Positions 9,908 through 19,896 of a stretch of DNA of 64,000 nt are shown here, in pieces (position 1 is the first letter of the stretch; each line of letters starts with the position of its first letter). The translations under genes and the position numbers were made by a program. This stretch comes from Prochlorococcus marinus XMU1408. Lineage in GTDB: Bacteria; Cyanobacteriota; Cyanobacteriia; PCC-6307; Cyanobiaceae. The notes under the pieces were generated by a model. The model was not told the DNA's origin. It searched no databases and worked only from the letters and a program-made list of their open reading frames with translations. Location of the stretch: positions 310,001 through 374,000 of the forward strand of contig NZ_QJUE01000002.1 of assembly GCF_003208055.1 (NCBI RefSeq), written 5' to 3'.

Positions 9908-11833
9908 TTAGGATTGATTAACTTGTATACCTTTTTTGCTAATTGATTCGTCAATTATTAATTTAAACTTGTCTATACTCATATTTCCAAGATCTTTACC
10001 TTCTCTTGTCCTTACTGAGATTTCATTATTCTCTTCTTCCTTATCTCCAATAATTATCAAGAAAGGTATTCTTTGCATAGTATGTTCTCGTATTTTAAAG
10101 CCAACTTTTTCATTTCTAATATCAATTTCAGTTCTGAAGCCAAAGTCAACTAATTTGTTTTTAGCACTAAAACATGCTTCATTATTTCTATCAGTTATGC
10201 CCATAATCATTATTTGAACAGGTGATAACCATGTAGGAAAATTTCCTGAATAATTCTCAATTAATATCCCAATAAATCTCTCAAATGAACCTAAAATAGC
10301 TCTGTGAAGCATTACAGGTGTTTGTTTCCTTCCTGTAATATCGATATAACTTGCATTGAGCCTTTGAGGCATAGAGAAATCCACTTGAATTGTTCCGCAC
10401 TGCCATACTCTGTTGAGACAATCTTTTAAGGAGAATTCAATTTTTGGACCATAGAAGGCGCCTTCCCCAGGGAGTAGTGACCAGTCTAATCCTTTTGAAT
10501 CAAGAGCCTCAGATAAGGCTTTTTCTGATTTGTCCCAGATATCATCACTCCCAACCCTTTTCTCTGGTCTTGTTGAGAGCTTAATAAGAATTGAATCAAA
10601 GCCAAAGGTTTTATAAACCTCAAATACCAAATCAATAAAATTTTGGACTTCTTCTTGGATTTGTTCATCGGTACAAAATATGTGTGCATCATCTTGAACA
10701 AAATTTCTTACCCTCATTAAGCCATGCAGTGCACCAGAAGGCTCATTGCGATGACAAGAACCAAATTCAGAAAGTCTAATAGGAAGATCTCGATAGCTTT
10801 TTAAACCTTGATTGAATATTTGTATGTGGCATGGACAATTCATAGGTTTTATTGCATATTCCCTGTTTTCTGAAGTTGTAGTAAACATATCTTCTTTAAA
10901 TTTATCCCAATGGCCTGATTTCTCCCAAAGACTTCTATCTACTACTTGCGGAGATTTAACTTCTTGATAATCATATTTTGTAATCGTTTCCCGAATAAAA
11001 TCTTCTAAAATTCTATAAATAGTCCACCCTTTAGGGTGCCAAAAAACCATACCGGGTGCTTCTTCTTGTGAGTGAAAAAGTGAATACTTTTTCCCTAATT
11101 TTCTATGATCTCTTTTCTCAGCTTCTTCAATTCTAGAGATATATTCTTTTAATTCTTTAGAGCTTTTCCAAGCTGTTCCATATATTCTTTGTAGCATTTC
11201 ATTGTTAGAGTCTCCGCGCCAATAAGCCCCGGATACTTTCATTAGCTTAAATACTCTTAGATGCCTTGTATTTGGCACATGAGGACCTCTGCACATATCA
11301 ATATATTCTTGATGTTTGTATAACTTTATGATTTCATTTTCAGGGATATTTTTAACTATATCTAGCTTGAAAATTTCACCTCTATCAGTAAAAACTTCCG
11401 TTGCTTTCTCTGGACTAACTATTTCAACACCTACATTATAATCTCTGTTAACTAACTCTTTCATCCTTTTCTCAATTTTGAGAAGATCATCAGGAGTAAA
11501 GGTATCTTTATAAGAAATATCATAATAAAAACCATCTTCAATTACAGGCCCTATTGCCATTTTTGCTTCGGGGTATAATTGCTTTACAGCATGTCCAAGA
11601 AGATGAGCGAATGAATGTCTAATAATTTCTAGTCCTTCATCATCTTTAGATGTAATAATCTGTATATGAGAATTTTGAGTTATAGGAATACAAGTATCAA
11701 TTAATTCCCCATTCACTCTCCCCGCTAGCGCTGCTTTTGCTAAACCAGGACCAATTTCTGATGCTATTTGGTCAATTGTGACTGCGGAATCATATTTTTT
11801 TTCAGTTCCATCAGGTAATGTAATTATTGGCAT
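9908..11833 (-). CDS. thrS: Threonyl-tRNA synthetase
   Basis: ThrS charges tRNA-Thr. At 641 residues it has the full bacterial architecture: an N-terminal TGS domain ('[16 protein letters not shown]'), an editing domain with '[15 protein letters not shown]' and '[10 protein letters not shown]', a class II catalytic core ('[12 protein letters not shown]', '[17 protein letters not shown]', '[14 protein letters not shown]') and a C-terminal anticodon-binding domain. It is followed on the minus strand by glk and preceded six bases upstream by trpS, making an RGG protein-trpS-thrS series of translation-related genes. No T-box or long leader is visible, so no special regulation is suggested. Confidence 0.97.
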   Translation of the reverse strand: MPIITLPDGTEKKYDSAVTIDQIASEIGPGLAKAALAGRVNGELIDTCIPITQNSHIQIITSKDDEGLEIIRHSFAHLLGHAVKQLYPEAKMAIGPVIEDGFYYDISYKDTFTPDDLLKIEKRMKELVNRDYNVGVEIVSPEKATEVFTDRGEIFKLDIVKNIPENEIIKLYKHQEYIDMCRGPHVPNTRHLRVFKLMKVSGAYWRGDSNNEMLQRIYGTAWKSSKELKEYISRIEEAEKRDHRKLGKKYSLFHSQEEAPGMVFWHPKGWTIYRILEDFIRETITKYDYQEVKSPQVVDRSLWEKSGHWDKFKEDMFTTTSENREYAIKPMNCPCHIQIFNQGLKSYRDLPIRLSEFGSCHRNEPSGALHGLMRVRNFVQDDAHIFCTDEQIQEEVQNFIDLVFEVYKTFGFDSILIKLSTRPEKRVGSDDIWDKSEKALSEALDSKGLDWSLLPGEGAFYGPKIEFSLKDCLNRVWQCGTIQVDFSMPQRLNASYIDITGRKQTPVMLHRAILGSFERFIGILIENYSGNFPTWLSPVQIMIMGITDRNNEACFSAKNKLVDFGFRTEIDIRNEKVGFKIREHTMQRIPFLIIIGDKEEENNEISVRTREGKDLGNMSIDKFKLIIDESISKKGIQVNQS

Positions 11834-11839
11834 AATTTT

Positions 11840-12853
11840 CTACAAATTTGAATAAAATCCTAGAGCTTCTTTGACTCTATTTAATGTTAACTTAGAAACC
11901 TCCTCGGCAGTAAGTTTGCCTTTATTTAGTATTCTTTTTAGCTCTTCTGGATCATTCATTAGTTCTTTATATTTTTCTTGAATAGGTTTGAGAACGTTAA
12001 TCATTGCCTCTGTAAATTCTGGTTTGAATTTACCCCAGCCCATTTCTGCGCAATACTCAGCTGCTTTTTCTCTGCCTAGGCCGGAAATTATAGAATAAAT
12101 TGTTAAAAGATTATCAGCTTCAGGTCTTTCAGTATTTCCGAATTCTAATCCTAATTCTGAGTCGGTTTTTGCACGTTTTATTTTTTTAGTAATGATATCT
12201 GGACTGTCTAATAAAGTAATCCTACTATTTTCGTTTGGGTCGCTTTTACTCATTTTCTTTGTTCCGTCTGTCAAGCTCATGACTTTGGAACACTCTTTCA
12301 AAATTAAGGGATTTGGGACTTTTAGTATTGGATTCTCTTTTGTTCCAAATTTTGAATTAACTCTTTGAGAAGCAATATCTCTTGCGAGCTCTAGATGTTG
12401 CTTTTGATCTTCTCCAACAGGAACCAAATCAGCGTCATAGAGAAGAATATCCGCTGCCATAAGGACTGGATAATCTAATAATCCAATAGATACATTGTCG
12501 CCTTGTTTAATTGACTTTTCCTTGAACTGAATCATTCTCTCCATCCAGTTTAAAGGAGTTAAGCAATTTAATATCCAGCAAAGCTCGCTATGGGCGCTTA
12601 TCTGACTTTGAATGAATATTGAGCATTTATCAGGATTCATCCCACAAGCGATATACAAAGCCGCTGTAGATAAAGAATTTTGATGAAGAGATTTTGGGTC
12701 ATGCGGAGTCGTTATCGCATGAAGATCAACAACGCATACAAATGTTTCATAATTTTCTTGTAATTCAACCCAATTTCTTATTGCTCCAAGCCAATTACCA
12801 ATATGAACATCTCCTGTGGGTTGAACACCAGATAAGACTCTCTTCTGATTCAC
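11840..12853 (-). CDS. trpS: Tryptophanyl-tRNA synthetase
   Basis: TrpS charges tRNA-Trp. It is a class I synthetase with 337 residues. The HIGH-like motif appears as 'GDVHIGNW' at residues 14-21 and KMSKS at 200-204. The start codon is GTG at 12853-12851, directly after the TAA of the upstream RGG-rich gene with no gap, which suggests coupled translation. The next gene, thrS, begins six bases downstream. Nothing is missing from the catalytic core. Confidence 0.97.
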   Translation of the reverse strand: MNQKRVLSGVQPTGDVHIGNWLGAIRNWVELQENYETFVCVVDLHAITTPHDPKSLHQNSLSTAALYIACGMNPDKCSIFIQSQISAHSELCWILNCLTPLNWMERMIQFKEKSIKQGDNVSIGLLDYPVLMAADILLYDADLVPVGEDQKQHLELARDIASQRVNSKFGTKENPILKVPNPLILKECSKVMSLTDGTKKMSKSDPNENSRITLLDSPDIITKKIKRAKTDSELGLEFGNTERPEADNLLTIYSIISGLGREKAAEYCAEMGWGKFKPEFTEAMINVLKPIQEKYKELMNDPEELKRILNKGKLTAEEVSKLTLNRVKEALGFYSNL

Positions 12854-13378
12854 TTATCCTTGCTCGCTTGTATTTGTGGAATCAGCTTCATTTGAACTTG
12901 CTTCTGTTGCTTGATCATTATCTTTTTCTGCAGGATCTTGAGCAACGTTGTTTGCCTGATCAGTATCAGCTACCTCTTGTTCTTTAGCTGGCTTTGCTGG
13001 TCTTGCAAAAGGGTTGGGCTTTGTGCTGGGTGAGTTGTTATTTTCACCGTTATAATTTCCCCTGTTACCCCTGCCTCTTCTTTGGTCATTGGCGGGCGCT
13101 TGAGACCTATATTCGTTGACTAAATTTTCAAGACTTCCATCTTCAAGCATTTGGGCAAGAGTTCTTACTGCGAAACCTAAAACAGCAACAGTAGAACGAA
13201 GATTAAAGGCTTCTTGTAATGATCTGGCTGCTCGCATTTCATTATCACTTAAGCGAATACGAAAGCCTCCCTCTCTATTGTTAGGACCTCGGCCACCTCT
13301 GAAATTATTACGACCATTTTGTCTTTGGTTTTGAAAATCTCCACCACCTGACTGATTATTGGTGTAAGAGTCACTCAT
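12854..13378 (-). CDS. RGG-rich protein with a short conserved helical core, possible RNA-binding protein
   Basis: I do not recognise a named family. A strong start is ATG at 13378 (MSDSYTNNQSGG); an open frame continues to 13402 but adds only eight residues. From 13378 it is 174 residues. Seen: an Asn/Gln/Gly/Arg-rich stretch with 'NNFRGGRGPNNREGGF', a compact core of about 50 residues ('RIRLSDNEMRAARSLQEAF' to 'EDGSLENLVNEY'), another Arg/Gly patch 'QRRGRGNRGNYNG', and an acidic Asp/Glu/Ala tail. RGG-like patches often bind RNA, and its stop codon abuts the trpS start. A role in RNA handling is inference. Homologues would be expected only in cyanobacteria. Confidence 0.7.
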   Translation of the reverse strand: MSDSYTNNQSGGGDFQNQRQNGRNNFRGGRGPNNREGGFRIRLSDNEMRAARSLQEAFNLRSTVAVLGFAVRTLAQMLEDGSLENLVNEYRSQAPANDQRRGRGNRGNYNGENNNSPSTKPNPFARPAKPAKEQEVADTDQANNVAQDPAEKDNDQATEASSNEADSTNTSEQG

Positions 13379-13614
13379 GAACATATTTGCCAATAGGGGC
13401 AAGTGTGACGCATAGCCGGTACTTTTGCGACATATTTGAATATCTTGATTAGCACTTTCACATCTAATGATATTGATCCCAGCGGAATGATTTGATTTCT
13501 TTAGGCATAAATTTTTCTTCTTAAAAACGTAAAACCTTCTTTCTTTGCGGTTATTAAGGGAAAATTTGCTTTAAAATGAAAGTTAGCTAAGAAGAAACTG
13601 TATTTATTGAAATC

Positions 13615-14970
13615 GTGGAAAATCATTCATTAACAAAATCTTCTCTCTCCTTACCTTCTTTTTCGATTCCGAAAATTAGTCTTTTTATTGGGCTAACTAT
13701 TACGGGGCAATGGGTTTTAAGTGATGTGGCCCATATCCCTGGGGGTGGACTTGGATTGCTATTAGGACTTGGTTGTATTTTTTATTTTTTAAAACCAGGA
13801 AAGGTTTCATTTGATGCTCCCTCTACTGTTCAAGGATGGGTAAGAAGATGCCATGACGTTTTAGAGAATTTTGAGTACTTGCTTGAGGATGGAGAGCAAA
13901 GTGAAAGAAAAAAAGAAAGAATTAATTCCTTGCAAAAAATTATTGATAGAAGCGAAGATCAAAGCATTGGCTTCTTGAAAACAAAAGGCGTAAAATTACC
14001 TGATAAAGAGCAAATGGAAAAAGTTTTAGGAATAAATAATCAAATAAAAGTTTCTTTTCCACCAGCTCTTCCTGTAAGAGATAGAAATTGGATTTTGCCA
14101 GATTTAATCCAAGAGCAAGATTTTATTGTTTATTCTTTGGCACTTCCAATGAGCGCAGCGGATCTTTTGTGGATTAAAAATATCCCTACAGATCAACCAG
14201 CCTGGCTAATGGTTGCCAGTAAAGAATCTACTGATTGGTCTGATGAGCGAAATGCATTAGAGGCTCAATTACCAGATAGATGGACTAACAGAGTATTGAA
14301 ATGGGATGGATCTCAAACAGAAATGGCAACGGTTCTTTCTCCAGTTAAGAAACTTCTTGAAAATCCAAAGAAAAATACAGACATTACTAAGCAAAGACTT
14401 TTGTCTCGATTGCATACTTCTTGGCAAAAAGATTTAGAAAAATTAAGAAGAGAAAAATTCAAGGTTATTCAAACAAGATCTCAGTGGATAGTTGCAGGTA
14501 TCGTTTTCGCCTCCCCTGTCGCCTCAACTGATTTGCTTGCAGTTGCAGTGGTTAATGGCTTGATGATCAAAGAAATGTCGAAAATATGGTCTTCCAAAAT
14601 GAAGCCAGAATTACTTGAGGCAGTCTCACGACAACTAGCAATGGCTGCAATTGCTCAAGGAGTGGTCGAATGGAGTGGACAGTCCTTGTTGAGCTTGGCA
14701 AAGCTTGATGGCTCCTCTTGGGTTGCTGCTGGAACAATTCAGGCCTTGAGTGCTGCTTATTTAACAAGAGTGGTTGGGAGATCGATGGCTGATTGGATGG
14801 CTCTCAATAATGGAGTAACTCAACCTGATTTAGAACTTATTAAGCAACAAGCTCCTCAACTAGTATCAAAAGCTGCTGAGCTAGAAAGAGTTGATTGGGT
14901 GGCTTTTTTAAAGCAATCAAAAGAATGGATTCAGTCTCAATCTATTAATTACAAAGTTAAATCAGTTTAA
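13615..14970 (+). CDS. DUF697 (YcjF-like) membrane protein
   Basis: A 451-residue protein with two hydrophobic segments near the N-terminus ('LFIGLTITGQWVLSDV' and 'GLGLLLGLGCIFYFL'), a long charged central part, and a C-terminal region resembling DUF697, seen in 'VASTDLLAVAVVNGLMIKEMSKIW' and 'AAGTIQALSAAYLTRVVGRSMADW' written here in part. DUF697 occurs in proteins tied to small GTPases and membranes, but no GTPase motif is present here. The start is GTG 13615 preceded by an AG-rich stretch. Flanked by 212 bp upstream without a gene and by the Mn transporter downstream; no clear functional link. Confidence 0.65.
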   Translation: MENHSLTKSSLSLPSFSIPKISLFIGLTITGQWVLSDVAHIPGGGLGLLLGLGCIFYFLKPGKVSFDAPSTVQGWVRRCHDVLENFEYLLEDGEQSERKKERINSLQKIIDRSEDQSIGFLKTKGVKLPDKEQMEKVLGINNQIKVSFPPALPVRDRNWILPDLIQEQDFIVYSLALPMSAADLLWIKNIPTDQPAWLMVASKESTDWSDERNALEAQLPDRWTNRVLKWDGSQTEMATVLSPVKKLLENPKKNTDITKQRLLSRLHTSWQKDLEKLRREKFKVIQTRSQWIVAGIVFASPVASTDLLAVAVVNGLMIKEMSKIWSSKMKPELLEAVSRQLAMAAIAQGVVEWSGQSLLSLAKLDGSSWVAAGTIQALSAAYLTRVVGRSMADWMALNNGVTQPDLELIKQQAPQLVSKAAELERVDWVAFLKQSKEWIQSQSINYKVKSV

Positions 14971-14997
14971 GTTTATAACTTTTCTTCTGGTATATCT

Positions 14998-15027
14998 TTG
15001 ACTTATATTTAGATAAAACATTAATAT
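14998..15027 (+). promoter_or_regulatory. Candidate sigma-70 promoter for the manganese transporter operon
   Basis: TTGACT at 14998-15003 and TAATAT at 15022-15027 are separated by 18 bases, a plausible but imperfect -35/-10 pair about 18 bases before the mntC ATG. I saw no palindromic Mur, Fur or ManR operator there. Predicted from sequence only. Confidence 0.35.
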
Positions 15028-15044
15028 TTTCTAATTTCAAATAT

Positions 15045-16010
15045 ATGTTTAATAAAAAGGTTGTTTCTGATTATATTTATAAGAAAAACAAGATACTTAG
15101 TTTATCTATTTTCCTTGCTTTAAATATTTTATTCCTGACAGGATGTGTAAATAAAAACACTTATGGACCAAGTAATGATAAGCCTTTTGTTTTAACTACT
15201 TTTACAATTTTGGCCGATCTTGCTAGAAATGTTGCTGGGGATAGACTTCTAGTTAAATCAATAACGAAACCAGGAGCAGAAATCCATAGTTATCAATTTA
15301 CACCTAGTGATATTGTAAAAACTAAAGGAGCAAAACTGATTATTGAAAATGGTTTAGGTCTTGAAGCGTGGTTTTCGAAATTTATGATTAGCACTGGCGA
15401 TATTCCCAGTGTGAAATTAACCGAGGGGATTAAGCCATTATTGATAGAGGGTGATCTTTATTCAGGGAAGCCAAATCCTCATGCCTGGATGTCGCCCAAA
15501 AGAGCTATGAATTATGTAGATAAAATAGTTGATGCTTTTATCAAAATTGATCCTGATGGAGCTCTTGAATATACATCTAACGCTTCAACCTATAAAGCTA
15601 AACTTGAATTGCTTGATAAAGAGCTAAGAGATTCATTATCCTCTATTCCTAAAGAAAGAAGATTTTTGGTGACATGCGAAGGTGCCTTTACTTATTTAGC
15701 CCGTGATTACGGAATGAATGAGGCATATTTGTGGCCAGTTAATGCTGAAAGTCAAGTAACCCCTAGGAGAATGGTTAATCTAATAAAAACAATTAAAGAA
15801 AATGAAATCCCAACAATTTTTTGTGAAAGCACTGTGAGTGCAGAAGCACAAATGGAAGTCGTGAAATCAAGCGGAGCTGTTTTTGGTGGGACCTTCTACG
15901 TTGATTCACTCTCAGATATAAATGGTCCTGCTCCTACCTATATAGATTTACTAAGGCACAATGTTCGATTAATTATTAAGGGCCTATCCAACTCAGAAGT
16001 GACAAAATAA
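15045..16010 (+). CDS. mntC: Manganese ABC transporter, substrate-binding lipoprotein (MntC-like)
   Basis: This captures a divalent metal in the periplasm and hands it to the permease. It has an N-terminal membrane segment and a lipobox ending in C34 ('LFLTGC'). The four metal ligands are visible at H81, H146, E212 and D287; the spacings of 65, 66 and 75 residues are what I recall for Synechocystis MntC (H89, H154, E220, D295). No His-rich zinc loop is present, favouring manganese over zinc. The C-terminal 'YVDSLSDINGPAPTYIDLLR' is also MntC-like. The gene ends in TAATG shared with the ATPase start. Manganese supply matters for photosystem II. Confidence 0.9.
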   Translation: MFNKKVVSDYIYKKNKILSLSIFLALNILFLTGCVNKNTYGPSNDKPFVLTTFTILADLARNVAGDRLLVKSITKPGAEIHSYQFTPSDIVKTKGAKLIIENGLGLEAWFSKFMISTGDIPSVKLTEGIKPLLIEGDLYSGKPNPHAWMSPKRAMNYVDKIVDAFIKIDPDGALEYTSNASTYKAKLELLDKELRDSLSSIPKERRFLVTCEGAFTYLARDYGMNEAYLWPVNAESQVTPRRMVNLIKTIKENEIPTIFCESTVSAEAQMEVVKSSGAVFGGTFYVDSLSDINGPAPTYIDLLRHNVRLIIKGLSNSEVTK

Positions 16011-16807
16011 TGAACCCAATTTTTAAAAGTCACGAGAAAGATTTTATGCGTATTGAGGCAGACCAAGTTTGTGTTGACTACAACGGTACAGTCGCTCTTT
16101 ATGACGCAAGTTTAAATTTAAAAGCAGGTTCTATATGTGGTCTTGTTGGGATGAATGGTGCAGGAAAATCAACTTTTTTTAAAGCTCTAATGGGTTTTGT
16201 TAGACCATCAAGGGGAAAAATAAGGATTAATGGGATTAAGGTTAATCAAGCTCAAAAGGAGCAATCGGTTGCATATGTTCCTCAGAACGAAGGAATAGAT
16301 TATTCATTCCCTGTGAGTGTTTGGGATGTTGTGATGATGGGGAGATATGGTGCGATGAATATTTTCCGAATACCAAGAGAGTCAGATAGAAGAGCAGTTG
16401 TTCATGCCCTTGAGCGAGTTGATCTTTTGGATCTCAGAGAACGACCAATAGGATCTTTATCTGGTGGACAACGCAAAAGAGCTTTTCTTGCAAGAGCAAT
16501 TGCTCAACGAGCATCAGTGCTTCTTTTAGACGAACCTTTTTCTGGAGTTGATGTACCCACTGAAAAGCTTATGGCTGATCTATTTCTTCAGTTCCGACAA
16601 GAAGGACATACTATTTTGATATCTACTCATGACCTGAATCATGTGCGAGATTTTTGTGATTTTGTTGTCCTTATCAATAAAACTGTTCTTGCGTATGGTG
16701 AAACCTCGGAAGTTTTTACTTCGGAAAATTTAAATAAAACATTTGGAGGAATTCCACCAAATCCTTTATCAGGTCCAACTTCAAGTAAAAATTTTATAAA
16801 TGAGTGA
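16010..16807 (+). CDS. mntA: Manganese ABC transporter, ATP-binding subunit
   Basis: Energises metal import. Seen: Walker A 'GMNGAGKST' (residues 47-55), ABC signature LSGGQ (150-154), Walker B 'LLLDEP' (171-176) and the switch histidine in 'LISTHDLNHV'. The 265-residue length is typical. The track-length start at 16010 overlaps the mntC stop by one base; a second ATG at 16046 (M13, 'MRIEADQ') is an alternative that would give the more usual short N-terminus. It overlaps the permease gene by eight bases. Nomenclature mntA follows Synechocystis usage (mntCAB). Confidence 0.9.
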   Translation: MNPIFKSHEKDFMRIEADQVCVDYNGTVALYDASLNLKAGSICGLVGMNGAGKSTFFKALMGFVRPSRGKIRINGIKVNQAQKEQSVAYVPQNEGIDYSFPVSVWDVVMMGRYGAMNIFRIPRESDRRAVVHALERVDLLDLRERPIGSLSGGQRKRAFLARAIAQRASVLLLDEPFSGVDVPTEKLMADLFLQFRQEGHTILISTHDLNHVRDFCDFVVLINKTVLAYGETSEVFTSENLNKTFGGIPPNPLSGPTSSKNFINE

Positions 16808-17672
16808 ATTTCTAATTTCCATTACGCCAATTGATTGGTTATTGGATCCATTAACGCATGATTTCATGAGAAGAGCTTTAATGGTTAGCGCATTAGTTGG
16901 AGGTGTTTGTGGGCTTTTATCTTGTTATATGACATTAAAAGGTTGGGCCTTAATGGGTGATGCTGTTTCTCATGCAGTTATGCCAGGAGTAGTTGTTGCT
17001 TATGCACTAGGGCTCCCTTTCTCTTTAGGTGCTTTTGTTTTTGGAGTTGGTTCAGTTGCTTTAATTGGATTCGTCAAACAAAAATCTAGGATCAAAGAAG
17101 ATACAGTTATAGGACTTGTTTTTACCGGCTTTTTCGCATTAGGTCTTGTATTGGTTTCAAAAATTAAAAGTAATATTGATCTAATGCAAATACTTTTTGG
17201 AAGTCCTCTAGGGATTTCACGCTCAGATGTTAACCAGACTTTAATAATTTCGTTTATTGTTATATCTATTTTGCTTATATTTAGAAAAGATTTAATGCTT
17301 TATTGTTTTGATGCTAAGCATGCAAGGTCTATAGGTATAAATACAGGCATGCTTCATTATTTATTGCTAACGTTGTTATCTCTATCTGCAGTAGTAGGTT
17401 TGCAAACTGTTGGTATTATTTTAGTAGTAGCAATGCTTATTACGCCTGGTGCTACAGCTTACTTGCTGACTGATCGTTTTGACAAAATGACTTTATTAGC
17501 AGTAATTAGCAGCTCATTTTCAAGCATTCTAGGTGTGTATATAAGTTATTGGTCAGATATTGAAACAGGTGGATCTATCGTTTTAGTTCAAACATTAATT
17601 TTTCTAATAGCATTTTTATTTGCCCCAAGATATGGAATATTTAAAAACCAGACTTTTATAAATAATAATTAA
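16800..17672 (+). CDS. mntB: Manganese ABC transporter, membrane permease
   Basis: A member of the ABC-3 metal permease family (ZnuB/MntB). The 290-residue protein has about eight or nine hydrophobic segments. Family patterns are 'GWALMGDAVSHAVMPGVV' near residues 48-65 and 'VGLQTVGIILVVAMLITPGA' in the second half. ATG 16800 overlaps the end of the ATPase gene (ATGAGTGA), which fits coupled translation of the three subunits. The three genes form one operon. Zinc rather than manganese cannot be excluded from the permease alone. Confidence 0.9.
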   Translation: MSEFLISITPIDWLLDPLTHDFMRRALMVSALVGGVCGLLSCYMTLKGWALMGDAVSHAVMPGVVVAYALGLPFSLGAFVFGVGSVALIGFVKQKSRIKEDTVIGLVFTGFFALGLVLVSKIKSNIDLMQILFGSPLGISRSDVNQTLIISFIVISILLIFRKDLMLYCFDAKHARSIGINTGMLHYLLLTLLSLSAVVGLQTVGIILVVAMLITPGATAYLLTDRFDKMTLLAVISSSFSSILGVYISYWSDIETGGSIVLVQTLIFLIAFLFAPRYGIFKNQTFINNN

Positions 17673-17684
17673 ATTAAGCAAACG

Positions 17685-18863
17685 ATGAGTAATTTTTCTA
17701 GTGAACAAAAATGGAGTTGGTGGCCACTTTTACCGCTCTATCCTTATGGCAGAAAAAGAACAATATTCAGGGAATTAGTTCCTAATCAGATTTGGAGTTT
17801 TGAACAACTTCAGGGAATTTATTATGTTGCTGTCCCTGTGAGGCTATTAGTTGTAAGAGTAAAGAATGAATTGATGATAATTAACCCTCTACCTCCCACG
17901 GAAGAATTGCTAAGAGACATTGATGTACTTGTAAAAAAAATCGGCCCTGTAAAAACTATTGTTTTACCAACGGCCTCTGGTTTGGAACATAAAATTGCTC
18001 TTCCTGCTTTGGCTAGAGCTTTTCCTGATTCAAAAATATGGGTTTGCCCAGGACAATGGAGTTTCCCATTTCAATTGCCTTTTGATTGGTTGGGAATTCC
18101 GTCTAAAAGAACAAATATTTTATTGGCGGATGGATTTCCTCATAGTGATTATTGTGACTGGCTCCCATTGGGTCCAATTGATATTGGACTAGGACGCTTT
18201 CAAGAAATATCTTGTTTTCATAAACCATCAAAATCTCTTTTGGTAACTGATGCACTTGTGGGTATTGAAGAGACTCCTCCAGAGCTCTTTGATTTAGACC
18301 CTACACCTTTATTGTTTCATTCAAGGGATAAGGGTTCTGAAGATCTTATTGACTCTCCAATCGCGAGAAGAAAAGGATGGCTTCGTTTGGTTCTTTTTGC
18401 TTCTTATTTAAGACCTGAAAAGTTGGAGATACCAAAAATAAAAGAAATTTTTGAAAATTCTTTCAAACCAAATTTAAGAAACAAAAGAGCACATTTTGGA
18501 ATATATCCTTTTAATTGGCAAAAAGGTTGGGAGTTGTCTGCTAAAAAAATTGTTGGAAAAAACAATCCTTTAATACAAATTGCTCCTGTAATAGAAAGAT
18601 TGGTTTTCCCTAGAGCACAAAAAGCTTTTATAACTTGGCTGAAGAATATTGAATCCTTACAGGGTATTTCTTGGCTAATTTCTGCTCATTACAGCGGTAA
18701 AGTTAGATTCTCAAAAAATGAAATACAAGCGTTAAAAAATAAAATTAATAAATCAGATTGGGCTAATAACGAAGGTGACTTTGGATTCCTAAGCTGGTTA
18801 GATCAAAAATTATTGAAAATTGGTGTAGTCCCTAAAAACCCGTTAGAAAAATTTGGCGATTAA
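17685..18863 (+). CDS. DUF4336 domain protein
   Basis: A 392-residue protein that fits DUF4336, a group common in cyanobacteria and plants with a metallo-beta-lactamase-like look. Visible are an N-terminal 'PLYPYGRKRTIFRELVP', 'PVRLLVVRVKNELMIINPLPP', and 'VLPTASGLEHKIALPALARAFP' as in that family. The histidine-rich metal-binding signature HxHxDH is not present, so enzymatic activity is doubtful. It begins 12 bases after mntB and may be transcribed with the transporter. Its function is not known to me. It ends overlapping the convergent DUF760 gene by four bases. Confidence 0.65.
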   Translation: MSNFSSEQKWSWWPLLPLYPYGRKRTIFRELVPNQIWSFEQLQGIYYVAVPVRLLVVRVKNELMIINPLPPTEELLRDIDVLVKKIGPVKTIVLPTASGLEHKIALPALARAFPDSKIWVCPGQWSFPFQLPFDWLGIPSKRTNILLADGFPHSDYCDWLPLGPIDIGLGRFQEISCFHKPSKSLLVTDALVGIEETPPELFDLDPTPLLFHSRDKGSEDLIDSPIARRKGWLRLVLFASYLRPEKLEIPKIKEIFENSFKPNLRNKRAHFGIYPFNWQKGWELSAKKIVGKNNPLIQIAPVIERLVFPRAQKAFITWLKNIESLQGISWLISAHYSGKVRFSKNEIQALKNKINKSDWANNEGDFGFLSWLDQKLLKIGVVPKNPLEKFGD

Positions 18864-19204
18864 ATTTTATCCGGGTCGACTGACATATCCTCGTCAGATA
18901 AAAGTGTTTCTTCTAATTGCTTTCTTTGTTCCATTTGTCTTAAAAAATAACCAGTCATCATGGCTGAGGCTAATAAACTAGCAAGGTTATCTTTACTAGA
19001 GGTTACTTTTACCTCAAATTGTTCCCCAGGAAGCATTCCAAGCAAACCTTGGACGTTGTGTCTGATTATTTCTTGGATTTCAGGACTAGCAGATTTAGCA
19101 ACTCTTTGCAAAACATCTGCAGGTTGATCTTGTAAGTATTGAATTAGCGCATTTGCCTCATGGCCTTCATTATTGTCAGTAGCTAAAAATTCAGGATTAA
19201 ACAT
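18860..19204 (-). CDS. DUF760 domain protein
   Basis: A 114-residue protein matching DUF760, a domain of cyanobacteria and chloroplasts. Key pattern: 'LIQYLQDQPADVLQRVAKSA' followed by 'EIQEIIRHNVQGLLGMLPGE' and 'SKDNLASLLASAMMTGYFLR'. The tail is acidic. Function is unknown; plant homologues have been linked to chloroplast protein stability, but I cannot transfer that here. ATG 19204 is a clear start. It converges with the DUF4336 gene, overlapping by four bases, and lies downstream of lepB on the same strand. Confidence 0.75.
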   Translation of the reverse strand: MFNPEFLATDNNEGHEANALIQYLQDQPADVLQRVAKSASPEIQEIIRHNVQGLLGMLPGEQFEVKVTSSKDNLASLLASAMMTGYFLRQMEQRKQLEETLLSDEDMSVDPDKI

Positions 19205-19266
19205 CCAGTTTTTTATATGTATTTATAGAATATCGCAAAAAGTACTCTTATAAAATTTAATTTAGG

Positions 19267-19833
19267 TTATGGGAACCGAATAGGTCCTATTTCTTTTAAT
19301 GGCCAGTACCTTGCAAGTGCTGTGCCTATAAGATTTTTTTCAGGGAGAGGTCCCCAAATATGAGAATCTAAGCTGTTGTTTCTGTTGTCTCCTAAAACCC
19401 ATAGTGAAAAATCAGGTACTTTTATTGCTTCCATTTCATATTGAATGGGTTCTTTAATCCAGGGTTCATTTATTTCTTTTTCATTTCTATATAGTTTTCC
19501 ATTTGAAACTTTTATTTTATCTCCCGGTAATCCAACAACTCTTTTTATCAATGCTGAACCATCGCTATACCCAGCATCTGTAAGAATTTTTGGAGGTTTG
19601 AAAATTACAATGGTATTTAGAGATAAATGTTTATTTAGTTTTTTATTAAGTCTGGGGGTTATTTTCTCTATCAATATGCGGTCTTGAATTTGTAAAGTTG
19701 GAATCATTGATCCAGAAGGGATCCATCTAGGTTCAACTGCTTGCCATCTTAATAAAAGCGCAATTAATATCCAAATAATCCATCCTTTCCAGCTATTTTG
19801 GTTTTGATTTTTTTTTGATCCAGTTGATGTCAT
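19267..19833 (-). CDS. lepB: Signal peptidase I
   Basis: Cleaves signal peptides from exported proteins at the membrane. The 188-residue form is the short single-anchor type. One membrane segment lies at residues 17-30, followed by box B 'PSGSMIPTLQ' with catalytic S42, box D 'ALIKRVVGLPGD' with K97, and box E 'GDNRNNSLDSHIWGPL'. It is divergent from menD with a 63-bp gap that must hold both promoters. Cyanobacteria often have two LepB copies; only one is in this window. Confidence 0.94.
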   Translation of the reverse strand: MTSTGSKKNQNQNSWKGWIIWILIALLLRWQAVEPRWIPSGSMIPTLQIQDRILIEKITPRLNKKLNKHLSLNTIVIFKPPKILTDAGYSDGSALIKRVVGLPGDKIKVSNGKLYRNEKEINEPWIKEPIQYEMEAIKVPDFSLWVLGDNRNNSLDSHIWGPLPEKNLIGTALARYWPLKEIGPIRFP

Positions 19834-19896
19834 GAATTTTTTTTGTTTTAGTTTCTTGTTAGAAAAATTTCTACAAAATTTGAAATAGTTGTTCTT

